From Kribbella caucasensis (lineage in GTDB: Bacteria; Actinomycetota; Actinomycetes; Propionibacteriales; Kribbellaceae): a stretch of 64,000 nucleotides of DNA. The position numbers and the translations under genes were made by a program. Where the stretch lies: the NCBI RefSeq assembly GCF_004361855.1, contig NZ_SNWQ01000007.1:1-64000 (forward strand), written 5' to 3'. Positions 16,918 through 25,315 of the stretch are shown here, piece after piece; the first letter of the stretch is position 1; each line of letters starts with the position of its first letter. Below the pieces are notes generated by a model. The model made no database searches. It saw only the letters and a program-made list of their open reading frames with translations, and was not told the origin of the DNA.

Positions 16918-16998
16918 CCGGGACCGTGAGCCCCAACGCGGGACCTTGAACAGGTTGCAAGCCTGTCCGAGGTCCCGCGAGGTTGTTCACGGTCCCGG
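16918..16998. repeat. Nested 81-bp hairpin
   Basis: Three stacked inverted repeats share one centre. The outer arms CCGGGACCGTGA / TCACGGTCCCGG (16918-16929, 16987-16998) and the middle arms CGCGGGACCT / AGGTCCCGCG (16937-16946, 16970-16979) are perfect. The inner arms are ACAGG / CCTGT (16950-16954, 16962-16966) around the loop TTGCAAG. There is no T-run, and the structure ends 40 bp before the sigma factor start. It could be a folded 5' leader or a cruciform or protein-binding element. Confidence 0.75.
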
Positions 16999-17038
16999 GA
17001 GGGGTACTGCGGGGTGGAAGGGGTGAGAGGGTGGTGGG

Positions 17039-18289
17039 GTGAGCGAGGAGCGGGTGGAGGGGCTGCTGCGGGAGTTGGCGCCGCAGGTGCTGGGGTATCT
17101 GGCTCGGCGGAACGGGCAGTTCGATCTGTGTGAGGACGCCGTGCAGGAGGCGCTGCTCGCGGCGGCGACGCAGTGGCCGGTCGATGGGGTGCCATCGAAT
17201 CCGCGGGGCTGGCTGATCACGGTCGCGAGCCGGAAGTTGACCGATGCGTTCCGTAGTGAGAGTGCTCGCCGGCGGCGTGAGGACAGCGTGGCCGCGATGG
17301 GCGGTGCGGAGGAATTGGTCGCGCCGGCCGCCGATCACGATCAGCAGCCGGAGTCCGATGACACGCTCACGTTGCTCTTCCTGTGCTGCCATCCCGCGGT
17401 CACGCCAGCGTCCCAGGTCGCGCTGACGCTCCGGGCGGTCGGTGGTTTGACGACGGCCGAGATCGCGCGGGCGTTCATGGTGCCGGAGGCAACGATGGCG
17501 CCGCGGATCAGCCGGGCGAAGAAGAGCATCAAGGCGGCCGGCAGCCGGTTCGTCCTGCCGCCCGAGGAGGAACGCGCCGACCGGCTGCGCGTCGTACTGC
17601 AAGTGCTGTACTTGATCTTCAACGAGGGCTACACCGCGAGCTCGGGCGAAGAGTTGCAGCGGGTGGAGCTGACCGCCGAGGCGATCCGGCTGACCCGTAT
17701 GCTGCACGAACTGCTGCCCGACGACGGTGAGGTCGCGGGTCTGCTGGCGTTGATGCTGCTGACGGACTCCCGCCGTACGGCGCGAACGACCGCGGACGGC
17801 AGTCTGGTCCCGATCGACGAGCAGGATCGATCGTTGTGGGACCGCAAGCAGATCGAGGAAGGGGCCGAACTCATCCTGCGGACCCTCGCGCGCGGCGCCG
17901 TCGGGCCGTACCAGGTGCAGGCGGCGATCGGGGCGATCCACGCCGAGGCGCCGACGACCGAGGAGACCGACTGGCGGCAGATCCTCGGCCTCTATCTCCT
18001 GCTGGAGAGGCTCGCACCGAACCCGATGGTGACGCTCAACCGCGCGATCGCCCTGGCTCAGGTGGCGGGTCCGCAGGCCGGCCTCGAGCTGCTCGCCACC
18101 CTCGACGACGACAAGAACCTCACCGAGACCCACCGGCTGGACGCCGTCCGCGCGCACCTGCTCGAACGCGCCGGCGACCTCCCCGCCGCCCGCGATCACT
18201 ACCTCGCCGCGGCCCGCCGTACGACGAGCCTCCCCGAACAGCGCTACCTCACCGCCAAAGCCGCCGGGCTCTCTCAGGGGAGCAGCTGA
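17039..18289 (+). CDS. ECF42-type sigma factor with long C-terminal extension
   Basis: The 416-aa protein has sigma region 2 ('FDLCEDAVQEALLAAATQWP') and region 4 ('GLTTAEIARAFMVPEATMAP'), followed by ~200 residues matching the DUF6596/TPR-like extension of ECF42 factors ('LDAVRAHLLERAGDLPAARD'). ECF42 factors normally sit beside a YciI/DGPF-domain gene; none is found here. The start is GTG 17039, just below a large nested hairpin. The 3' end overlaps the convergent methyltransferase gene by 16 bp. Confidence 0.88.
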   Translation: MSEERVEGLLRELAPQVLGYLARRNGQFDLCEDAVQEALLAAATQWPVDGVPSNPRGWLITVASRKLTDAFRSESARRRREDSVAAMGGAEELVAPAADHDQQPESDDTLTLLFLCCHPAVTPASQVALTLRAVGGLTTAEIARAFMVPEATMAPRISRAKKSIKAAGSRFVLPPEEERADRLRVVLQVLYLIFNEGYTASSGEELQRVELTAEAIRLTRMLHELLPDDGEVAGLLALMLLTDSRRTARTTADGSLVPIDEQDRSLWDRKQIEEGAELILRTLARGAVGPYQVQAAIGAIHAEAPTTEETDWRQILGLYLLLERLAPNPMVTLNRAIALAQVAGPQAGLELLATLDDDKNLTETHRLDAVRAHLLERAGDLPAARDHYLAAARRTTSLPEQRYLTAKAAGLSQGSS

Positions 18290-19368
18290 TAGAAGCGCCA
18301 GAAGTCGGTTCGGAGCGGGAGGACCTGCAGGTCGCGGAAGCCCGCCTCGATCGCGTACCGGCGAAGGGTTGACGGACGCATCACCGCTCCCGTCGCCGCC
18401 GTCTGAGGATCTCCCATCGCGTCGGGCAGGCACGACAGGACGCTCCAGCTGTAGACCTGCCGCTCGACCTCTGTGGTCGGCACGGTGAACTCTTCTTCGA
18501 CGTTTTCGTCGGCGATCAGCAGGGTGCCACCCTCAGCCAGCATCTGCCGGGCGCTCCGGAGCGCCTCAACCGGACGCGACATGTCGTGCAAGGCCTCGAA
18601 GATCGTCACCAGGTCGTATCGGGCGGTCTGCGCCGGGTCGGCGGCGTCCACGACCGAGAAGCTCACCCGGTCGGCCAGACCCGTCTCCTCGGCATGCCCG
18701 CGCGCCGCGGCGATGGCGTCCTCGTCGAGGTCGAAACCGTGCACCGTGACTCGGGGATAGGCCTGGGCGATGGCGATGGCAGCCCACCCGGTCCCACAGG
18801 CCACGTCGGCCACTCGGGCCGGTGGCTCGGCGCGGAGCCGCCGGTCGACGTCCGGGATCGCCGGAAGCCACTGCTTCCCCAGGAGGTTCACGAACTGCGG
18901 CCTGTTGAACTCTGCCCGTCCTTCCGGTTCCCAGACCTGGGGAGGCGGTGCGCCACCGGTCCTGAAGGCCTCGACCAACTGGGGGAGCCGGCGTGCGGCG
19001 CGGGCGATCTCCACGCCCTTATAGGCCTCGTAGCTGAGGTCGTCCGGATCGGCCAGGACTGGGACGTACTCAGGCGGCAGGCGGTACCGCCGGAGTCCCG
19101 GCTCCGCCTTTGTGTCGTCGACCTCGAGCAGTTCGCTCGCGGCGTGGTGCTCGAGCCACTCCCGCACGTAGCGCTCCGCCGTACCGGTGCGTTCGGCGAG
19201 CTCCGACGAGGTGGCGGGACCATGCTCGGCGAGCGCCCGGTACAGGCCGAGCCGTTCGCCGAGGTAGATGGTGTAGAGCTCGAGGGCCGCGCCGGAGTCC
19301 TTGAAGAGTCGATCGGCCAGTTCCCGTGTCCGGTCGGGTCGGCTCCTGTTGTCCCCCGTGGTGCCCAT
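18274..19368 (-). CDS. SAM-dependent methyltransferase with N-terminal winged helix
   Basis: The product has 364 aa. The N-terminal ~100 residues resemble a winged-helix dimerisation domain as in Rv2258c-type methyltransferases ('RLGLYRALAEHGPATSSELA'). The Rossmann core follows, with SAM motif I 'VADVACGTGWAAIAIA' and 'YDLVTIFEALHDMSRP'. The ATG (19366-19368) gives an N-terminus just before the conserved helix; the open frame upstream is antisense to the acyl-CoA dehydrogenase. The methyl acceptor is unknown. Confidence 0.83.
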   Translation of the reverse strand: MGTTGDNRSRPDRTRELADRLFKDSGAALELYTIYLGERLGLYRALAEHGPATSSELAERTGTAERYVREWLEHHAASELLEVDDTKAEPGLRRYRLPPEYVPVLADPDDLSYEAYKGVEIARAARRLPQLVEAFRTGGAPPPQVWEPEGRAEFNRPQFVNLLGKQWLPAIPDVDRRLRAEPPARVADVACGTGWAAIAIAQAYPRVTVHGFDLDEDAIAAARGHAEETGLADRVSFSVVDAADPAQTARYDLVTIFEALHDMSRPVEALRSARQMLAEGGTLLIADENVEEEFTVPTTEVERQVYSWSVLSCLPDAMGDPQTAATGAVMRPSTLRRYAIEAGFRDLQVLPLRTDFWRFYQLLP

Positions 19369-19404
19369 GGAGGGATCGTACGGCCGGGGTGTGGGCTGGG
19401 TCAC

Positions 19405-19434
19405 GTGACTTGGGTTGTAACTTCGGTTTACAGT
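19405..19434 (+). promoter_or_regulatory. Promoter with embedded palindrome before acyl-CoA dehydrogenase genes
   Basis: GTGACT (19405-19410), an 18-bp spacer and TACAGT (19429-19434) form a vegetative-type promoter. TACAGT is seven bases before the ATG, so the mRNA is likely leaderless. TGTAA-N7-TTACA (19416-19432) overlaps the -10 box and resembles a TetR-type operator. GTCACGTGAC (19400-19409), a perfect palindrome, overlaps the -35. Confidence 0.5.
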
Positions 19435-19441
19435 TGCCGGT

Positions 19442-20758
19442 ATGAGCGGGCAGGTAGGGACGAGGAGCCGGCGGGACGCGATCGGGGTGGGCGTCGCGTT
19501 GCTGAACCGGGTGGCGCGGTCCCGGGCGATCGACCGGTTCGGGTTGCGGAAGCGGACCGAGCGGGTGGTGTTCGAGGCGACCAAGACCGGGTTCCGGACC
19601 GCGGGCGCGCTGACCAGGAGCTTCACCGCGGCGAGCAAGCTGGGCAAGCCCGCCCGGTTGCCGGCGACGCGATCGACCGGCCGGTTCGACCTGACGCCGA
19701 CCGAGGACCAGCAGTTGATGGTCGGGGTGGTCAGCGAGTTCGCGGCCGAAGTACTGCGTCCCGCGTCCGCCGCAGCCGACACAGCCTGTACGACGGACGC
19801 GCGTGTGCTGGCGCAGTCTGCCGAGCTCGGGCTCAGCCTGATCGAGGTCCCCGAGGAACTGGGCGGCATCGTCACCGAGCGGTCCGCCATGACCGGCGTA
19901 CTGGTCGCCGAGGCGATGGCGCACGGCGATCTGGGGCAGGCGGTCGCGTGTCTCGCGCCATCGGCGGTGAGTACGGCGATCTCGTTGTGGGGCGACGAGA
20001 CCCAGCAGGCGACGTACCTGCCTGCCTTCACCGGCTCGTCGGTGCCGGCGGCTGCGTTGGCGATCCTGGAACCGCGGCCGCTCTTCGACCCGTTCGACTT
20101 GCGGACTCGCGCGACCCCGCACGGTGGCGGATACCTGCTCAACGGTGTGAAGTCCCTGGTACCACGGGGCGCCGCGGCCGAGTTGTTCGTGATCGCGGCC
20201 CGATCGGCGGACGGGCCGGCGTTGTTCCTGGTCGAGTCCGGGCATCCGGGCGTGACGATCGAGGCCGAGCCGTCGATGGGTCTCCGTGCGGCCTCGCTTG
20301 CGCGGGTGTTGCTGGCCGACGTACCGGCCGTGCAGCTCGGCACTCTTGCGGACTACGCGGACTGTGTACGACTGTCCCGGCTCGGGTGGTGTGCGTTGTC
20401 CCTCGGTACTGCGAAGGCGGTGCTCGACTACGTCACGCCGTACGTGAACTCGCGTGTGGCCTTTGGCGAGCCGATCAGTCATCGGCAGTCGGTGGCGTTC
20501 ATGGTGGCGAACATCGGGATCGAGCTCGAGGGGATGCGGCTCGTCACATATCGGGCCGGATCGCGTGCGGAACAAGGGCTTCCGTTCGCCCGCGAGGTCG
20601 CCTTGGCCCGGCGGCTCTGCACTGAGTACGGGATGAAGATCGGGACCGACGGGGTGCAATTGCTCGGCGGGCATGGGTTCGTGAAGGAGCATCCGGTCGA
20701 GCGGTGGTACCGCGATCTCCGGGCGATCGGCGTGATGGAAGGCGGGGTGCTCGTCTGA
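19442..20758 (+). CDS. Acyl-CoA dehydrogenase
   Basis: The 438-aa protein has an atypical basic N-terminal ~75 residues before the conserved fold begins at 'LTPTEDQQLMVGVVSEFAAE'. The C-terminal signature 'LLGGHGFVKEHPVERWYRDL' (FAD and tetramer contacts) is intact. It catalyses alpha,beta-dehydrogenation of an acyl-CoA. It overlaps the second acyl-CoA dehydrogenase by one base (TGATG), so the two are probably co-expressed and may form a heteromer. This pair is common in high-GC actinomycetes. Confidence 0.9.
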   Translation: MSGQVGTRSRRDAIGVGVALLNRVARSRAIDRFGLRKRTERVVFEATKTGFRTAGALTRSFTAASKLGKPARLPATRSTGRFDLTPTEDQQLMVGVVSEFAAEVLRPASAAADTACTTDARVLAQSAELGLSLIEVPEELGGIVTERSAMTGVLVAEAMAHGDLGQAVACLAPSAVSTAISLWGDETQQATYLPAFTGSSVPAAALAILEPRPLFDPFDLRTRATPHGGGYLLNGVKSLVPRGAAAELFVIAARSADGPALFLVESGHPGVTIEAEPSMGLRAASLARVLLADVPAVQLGTLADYADCVRLSRLGWCALSLGTAKAVLDYVTPYVNSRVAFGEPISHRQSVAFMVANIGIELEGMRLVTYRAGSRAEQGLPFAREVALARRLCTEYGMKIGTDGVQLLGGHGFVKEHPVERWYRDLRAIGVMEGGVLV

Positions 20759-21969
20759 TGATTAACCTGGAGACGCCGCGGAAGTTTCGTGCCTTCGTCC
20801 ACCAGGCCCACCAGGTCGCGGCTGAGATGCTGCGGCCGAACTCGCGGCGTTACGACCTCGCGGAGCACGCTTATCCGAAGGAACTCGACATGCTCGCGGC
20901 GATGGTCGACGGGCTCGGCGCGAGCGGGACGGGCTCGGGTGCGGGAGCGGGCGGCGTACGGCGTCCTGAGGCTGACGAAGACGGCAAGGTGAAGAACGGG
21001 TCCAATCTCTCGTCGGTGCTGTCGGTCACGGAGATGTCGTGGGGCGATGTCGGGCTGCTGCTGTCGATGCCGCGGCAGGGACTCGGCAACTCCGCGATCG
21101 CGTCGGTCGCGTCGGATGAGCAGCTGCGGCGGTTCGACGGGGTTTGGGCCGGGATGGCGATCACCGAGCCGGGATGTGGGTCGGATTCGGCGAACATCCA
21201 GACCACCGCGCGCCGCGATGGTGATGTGTATGTGATCGACGGCGAGAAGATCTTCGTCACCGCGGGCGGTCGGTGCGACGCCGTGGTGGTGTGGGCGACG
21301 CTGGACAAGTCGCTGGGGCGGGCCGCGATCAAGTCGTTCGTGGTGTTCAAGGACACGCCGGGGATGACGGTCGAGCGGCTGGAACACAAGCTCGGCATCC
21401 GTTCGTCCGACACCGCGACGATCCGGTTCGAGAACTGCCGGGTGCCGGCCTCGAACCTGCTTGGATCGCCGGAAGTCGATGGTGAGAAGGGTTTTGCCGG
21501 GGTCATGCAGACCTTCGACAACACCCGTCCACTGGTCGCCGCGATGGCCGTCGGCGTCGCCCGCGCATCGCTGGAGGCGACCCGCGACCTGCTGGCCGAG
21601 GCCGGGGTCACGGTCGACTATGACCGTCCGATCCACCTCCAGCCGGCCGCGGCTGCGTCGTACCTGCAGATGGAAGCCGACTGGGAAGCCGCCCACCTGC
21701 TCACCCTGCAGGCGGCCTGGATGGCCGACAACGGCAAGCCGAATTCGTTGCAGGCCTCCATGGCCAAAGCCAAAGCCGGCCGAGCAGGCAACGACATCAC
21801 CCTCCGCTGCATCGAGTTGGCCGGCACCCTCGGCTACTCCGAACACCACCTGCTGGAAAAGTGGTCCCGAGACTCCAAAATCTTGGACATCTTCGAAGGC
21901 ACCCAGCAGATCCAGCAGTTGATCGTCGCTCGCCGCTTGCTGGGCAAGACCTCAGCCGAACTGAAGTAG
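20758..21969 (+). CDS. Acyl-CoA dehydrogenase (second subunit)
   Basis: The product has 403 aa. The family's flavin-binding motif is 'AITEPGCGSDSANIQTTA', the middle beta domain has 'VYVIDGEKIFVTAGGR', and the C-terminal 'DIFEGTQQIQQLIVARRLLG' carries the usual Glu-Gly-Thr-x-Gln motif. ATG 20758 overlaps the previous stop. A diverged copy of its last 13 codons reappears 1.03 kb downstream, beyond the inserted methyltransferase gene (see 22999-23037). Confidence 0.92.
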   Translation: MINLETPRKFRAFVHQAHQVAAEMLRPNSRRYDLAEHAYPKELDMLAAMVDGLGASGTGSGAGAGGVRRPEADEDGKVKNGSNLSSVLSVTEMSWGDVGLLLSMPRQGLGNSAIASVASDEQLRRFDGVWAGMAITEPGCGSDSANIQTTARRDGDVYVIDGEKIFVTAGGRCDAVVVWATLDKSLGRAAIKSFVVFKDTPGMTVERLEHKLGIRSSDTATIRFENCRVPASNLLGSPEVDGEKGFAGVMQTFDNTRPLVAAMAVGVARASLEATRDLLAEAGVTVDYDRPIHLQPAAAASYLQMEADWEAAHLLTLQAAWMADNGKPNSLQASMAKAKAGRAGNDITLRCIELAGTLGYSEHHLLEKWSRDSKILDIFEGTQQIQQLIVARRLLGKTSAELK

Positions 21970-22034
21970 CAGGGCGCGCTCCCGTTGCGCCGGTTGGCAC
22001 AACGGGAGCGGTAGCCATCTGGTCGCTGCCTGGG

Positions 22035-22844
22035 CTAGGGCTTTCGGGCGACGGCGCAGTAGGCCGAGATCGGTCTTGCTTCGCTCGCTTCGTCGTCCTC
22101 ATCAGTGCCGTCGGCCCACCACTGAGTGAGCGACACAAAGCCAGGCGACACCATCTCCAGGCCATCGAACACCGCGCGGATCTCCTCCCGCGGCCGAGGT
22201 ATGTAGGGAACACCGCCCGTCTTGGCGTAGTTCTCGCAGAGCGTCACGTATGCCTGGCTGTCGATGGTGCCATCCCACAAGGTGAGGTAGCTCCCCGAAG
22301 GGACAGCGTCCATCACCGTGGAAACGATTCGGCGCATGTCCTCGTAGGTGCGGGCGTGGCCGAGCACTCCCATGAACATGACGCCGATCGGCTGACTGAA
22401 GTTCAGCACGTTATGGGCATCGGCGATGATCTGCTCGGGCTGGTGGTAGTCACAGTCGATGTAGGTGGTCACCCCCTCAGGCGTGGTGTTGACCAACAAT
22501 GCGCGGGCGTGCGCAAGAACCATCGGGTCATTGTCGACGTAGACGATCTTCGAGTCTTGTGCCACGCTCTGGGCGACTTCATGGGTGTTCTGCATCGTTG
22601 GCAGGCCCGTTCCGATGTCGAGGAACTGGCGGATACCTTCCTCGGCGGCCAGGTAGCGCACAGCACGAACCAGGAACTGCCGAGATTCCACAGCCATCGT
22701 CACGATGTCCGGATCGACTTCCGCGCCGGCGTCTCCCGCGACCCGGTCGATATCAAAGTTGTCCTTCCCTCCCATCCAGTAGTTCCAGATCCGTGCCGAG
22801 TGTGGAATGTCCGTTCGGATGACTGGGCTGAAGTCGTCGGGCAT
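22035..22844 (-). CDS. SAM-dependent methyltransferase, Methyltransf_19 (DUF574) type
   Basis: The family hallmark 'ARIWNYWMGGKDNFDIDR' lies near the N-terminus, followed by 'FLDIGTGLPTMQNTHEVAQ' (SAM loop) and 'IVYVDNDPMVLAHARALL'. ATG 22844 is chosen because GAGGAG lies nine bases upstream and the resulting 269 aa match the family; ATGs at 22865 and 22904 are alternatives. Codon use is less GC-biased than in the neighbours, and the gene sits between the acyl-CoA dehydrogenase and an echo of its 3' end, both suggesting acquisition. The methyl acceptor is unknown. Confidence 0.85.
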   Translation of the reverse strand: MPDDFSPVIRTDIPHSARIWNYWMGGKDNFDIDRVAGDAGAEVDPDIVTMAVESRQFLVRAVRYLAAEEGIRQFLDIGTGLPTMQNTHEVAQSVAQDSKIVYVDNDPMVLAHARALLVNTTPEGVTTYIDCDYHQPEQIIADAHNVLNFSQPIGVMFMGVLGHARTYEDMRRIVSTVMDAVPSGSYLTLWDGTIDSQAYVTLCENYAKTGGVPYIPRPREEIRAVFDGLEMVSPGFVSLTQWWADGTDEDDEASEARPISAYCAVARKP

Positions 22845-22998
22845 AGGCGCGAGCTCCTCGGTCATAGAGGCGTACGACGCCACGCGGCGGAGCGCAGTAG
22901 TCATCGCACAAAGTGGCTGCCGCGTCGGCAGACTGTGACAATACAAGATACTTGGCTACCGATCGACAAGCACCTGTTTCTCTTCCTCCGGAGGGACG

Positions 22999-23037
22999 CG
23001 GCGGCTGCTGGGAAAACGTCTGCGGAGCTGAAAGTAG
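22999..23037 (+). pseudogene. Diverged duplicate of the acyl-CoA dehydrogenase 3' end
   Basis: These 39 bp align with the last 39 bp of the gene ending at 21969. Eight consecutive codons (23010-23033) translate to G-K-T-S-A-E-L-K, identical to the gene's C-terminus, and every codon except CTG uses a different third base. A one-base deletion lies before and a one-base insertion after. It looks like the original gene end, displaced when the methyltransferase segment was inserted. Confidence 0.55.
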
Positions 23038-23054
23038 CCCTTTTCCGGAAGGGA

Positions 23055-23966
23055 TTACTGGCGTCCCCGCTTGCGGGTGGGACGGGGTGGGAGGCGGTGG
23101 GACTGGAGGGCGTCGGCGGTTCGTTCCAGTACGTCGACGATGCCGGGGTGGGTTAGTTGGGCGATTCGGGCGTAGATGACGTCGACCAGGAGGAACTGGG
23201 CGTGGCGGTCGGCCATGGATTGGGCTGGTTGGTCGCCGGTGGGGGCGGCGGTGGTGAGGAGTAGGTCCGCGTGTTCTGCCAGGGGTGATGCGGCGTCGTG
23301 GGTGATTACGACGGTGGTGGCACCTCGGGTGGCTGCGGCGGTGATGACCTCGATGGTCTCGGTTACGCGGCCGGAGAAGGAGACTCCGACCACTACGTCG
23401 CGGTTGTCGGACTGGGCTGCCGCGATGAGGGCTGAGTGGACGTCGGGCCAGACCCAGCAGGGGATCTCGATCCGGCGGAGTCTGATGGCGAGTTCCTCCG
23501 CGGTGATTGCGCTGGTGCCGACTCCGAAGAAGTGGCAGTGACGTGCGCCGATCAGGGCCGCGCTCACGTTGTCGACAATCTGCGGGTCGAGGCGCTCCGC
23601 CGTACTGAACATTGCGTGGCTGTTGGCCGACACCAGCACCTGGAGGACTCGGTCGAGCGGATCTTCGGGGTGGATCTCGTGGCCGATGTCGCTCGCCCAA
23701 CGGTTCGCGGTGGTCCGGCCCGCGGCTTCCTCCGCGATCGCGACCCGGAGGTCGGCGTACCCGGTCAGGCCGCAAGCCCGGCTGAACCGGGTGATCGTGC
23801 CGGGGGAGGTGCCGGTGCGGTCGGCCAGTTCGACGATGGTCATCCGGGCGGCGGCCGCGGGATCGGCCAGGACGAAGTCCGCGATCGCGCGCAGCGCACC
23901 CGGGAAGGCATCGGCCGGCCCTTCGAGCCGCCGGAGCACACCCGGCGCAGCCTCAGTACTGGTCAT
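23055..23966 (-). CDS. MurR/RpiR-family regulator with SIS domain
   Basis: The product has 303 aa. The N-terminal helix-turn-helix contains 'MTIVELADRTGTSPGTITRF', and the C-terminal sugar isomerase (SIS) domain has 'CHFFGVGTSAITAEELAIRL' and 'DVVVGVSFSGRVTETIEVIT'. Such regulators sense phosphosugars. The ATG (23964-23966) is preceded by GAGGTGG; longer starts lack support. It is divergent from the secreted hydrolase gene at 24131, and the inverted repeat GACGA-TCGG-TCGTC (23984-23997) between them is a candidate binding site. Confidence 0.87.
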   Translation of the reverse strand: MTSTEAAPGVLRRLEGPADAFPGALRAIADFVLADPAAAARMTIVELADRTGTSPGTITRFSRACGLTGYADLRVAIAEEAAGRTTANRWASDIGHEIHPEDPLDRVLQVLVSANSHAMFSTAERLDPQIVDNVSAALIGARHCHFFGVGTSAITAEELAIRLRRIEIPCWVWPDVHSALIAAAQSDNRDVVVGVSFSGRVTETIEVITAAATRGATTVVITHDAASPLAEHADLLLTTAAPTGDQPAQSMADRHAQFLLVDVIYARIAQLTHPGIVDVLERTADALQSHRLPPRPTRKRGRQ

Positions 23967-24130
23967 CGGCCACCTCACGCAACGACGATCGGTCGTCAAA
24001 AGAATTATCACGAGCGGACGAGATTTCGGAAGGATCTGGAAAAAATACTCGGCGAGTTCTTGTCAAGCCGCTCGGCCGGGGCCCATCATCGGTGGCCAGG
24101 ACTTCCCGCCCCCGAAGGAGTTCGACAAGC

Positions 24131-25315
24131 ATGTCCAGACCACGAAAAGTCGCCGCGATCGTCTCCGCCCTGGCAGCCGCCGCGGCAATGACGACCGGCG
24201 CGGCAGCCTTCTCCTCCGCCACGACAGCCGCCACGACAACCACTACGGTCGCCGACTGCGGCGTGCTGTTCGACGACTTCCACTACGACTCCATCAACGA
24301 TGCGGACTTCCAGTCCCATGGCTGGAACGCCCGTACCGAGGCCGGCGGACCAGGGGTGCCAGGAGCGTCCTGGCCGGCCGGCAACATCACCTTCAGCAGT
24401 TCGGACGGCGACCAGGTCGCTCAGTTGCGGGCGTCGACCGACGGCACCGCGGCCGGTACGACGCATGCCGAGTTGCGGACGACCCAGCGCCGGTTCCGGG
24501 AAGGGACGTATGCGACCCGGGTGCGGTTCACGGACGCACCGGCGAGCGGGCCGGACGGCGATCACATCAACCAGACGGCGTTCACGATCACGCCGCTGCG
24601 CTACGACTACGACCCGCTGTACAGCGAACTGGACTTCTCGGAGTACCTGCCGAACGGCGGTTGGGGTGAGACGGGCCCGGTCAACTTCCACACGAGTTGG
24701 TACACCTATCGTCCGGAGCCTTGGGACGGGTTGCGGGCGACCACGACCGACCGTAGGTCCGTGGCCGGCTGGCGTGACTTGGTGACCCAGGTCGCCGATG
24801 GGCATGTGAAGTACTACGTGGACGGCGTACTGATCGCCGATCACACCGTGGACGACCAGGGCAACACGGTCTATCCGCGCCAGGACATGTCGCTCAACTA
24901 CAACCAATGGTTCATCGACCTGAATGGTCACTCGGCCGGAACCAGCGTGTACCACCAGCAGATCGACTGGACCTACTACGCCAAGAACGAGGTGGTCGCC
25001 CCGGCCGACGCCACCGCCCGGGCTGCTGCCCTGCGCGCCGAAGGGACCGACTTCCGCGACACGCTGGTTGCTGACGGCAACTGCACAACCCCGCCGACCA
25101 CCCCGCCCACGACGCCGCCGACCACGCCGCCGACGACCCCACCCACCACGCCGCCCGCGGATTGTGCGTCGGCGACGGCGTGGAATTGGTCCACGGTCTA
25201 CCTGGAAGGCCAGCGCAGCAAGCACAACGGTCACCTCTGGCAGGCGAACTGGTGGACGCAAGGCTCGGAGCCCGGTCTCACCGCCCAATGGAAGGACCTC
25301 GGCGCCTGCAGCTAA
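24131..25315 (+). CDS. Secreted GH16-like glycoside hydrolase with CBM5/12
   Basis: The product has 394 aa. A Sec signal peptide with a long Ala-rich core lies at about residues 1-27. The jelly-roll domain follows, with the GH16 catalytic signature E-L-D-F-S-E at 166-171 (first Glu nucleophile, last Glu acid/base in that family). A Pro-Thr linker (P-T-T-P repeats) leads to a C-terminal chitin-binding type 5/12 module ('HNGHLWQANWWTQGSEPG'). ATG 24131 follows AAGGAG. The substrate may be a beta-glucan or similar polysaccharide. It is divergent from the RpiR regulator and convergent with the sulfatase. Confidence 0.82.
   Translation: MSRPRKVAAIVSALAAAAAMTTGAAAFSSATTAATTTTTVADCGVLFDDFHYDSINDADFQSHGWNARTEAGGPGVPGASWPAGNITFSSSDGDQVAQLRASTDGTAAGTTHAELRTTQRRFREGTYATRVRFTDAPASGPDGDHINQTAFTITPLRYDYDPLYSELDFSEYLPNGGWGETGPVNFHTSWYTYRPEPWDGLRATTTDRRSVAGWRDLVTQVADGHVKYYVDGVLIADHTVDDQGNTVYPRQDMSLNYNQWFIDLNGHSAGTSVYHQQIDWTYYAKNEVVAPADATARAAALRAEGTDFRDTLVADGNCTTPPTTPPTTPPTTPPTTPPTTPPADCASATAWNWSTVYLEGQRSKHNGHLWQANWWTQGSEPGLTAQWKDLGACS

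Noticed and set aside
16918-16998. Reading the nested hairpin as the terminator of the upstream oxidoreductase gene
   Set aside because: It has no T-run, lies 166 bp past the stop, and its far arm is 40 bp from the next start codon; recorded as a structural element instead.
18586-20625. A 679-codon plus-strand frame across the methyltransferase and acyl-CoA dehydrogenase
   Set aside because: It spans two well-supported genes in other frames and a promoter, with no recognisable domain.
25090-25155. Short regular repeats considered as a CRISPR or DNA repeat
   Set aside because: They encode the Pro-Thr linker (P-T-T-P units) between the hydrolase and its carbohydrate-binding module, with no spacers.
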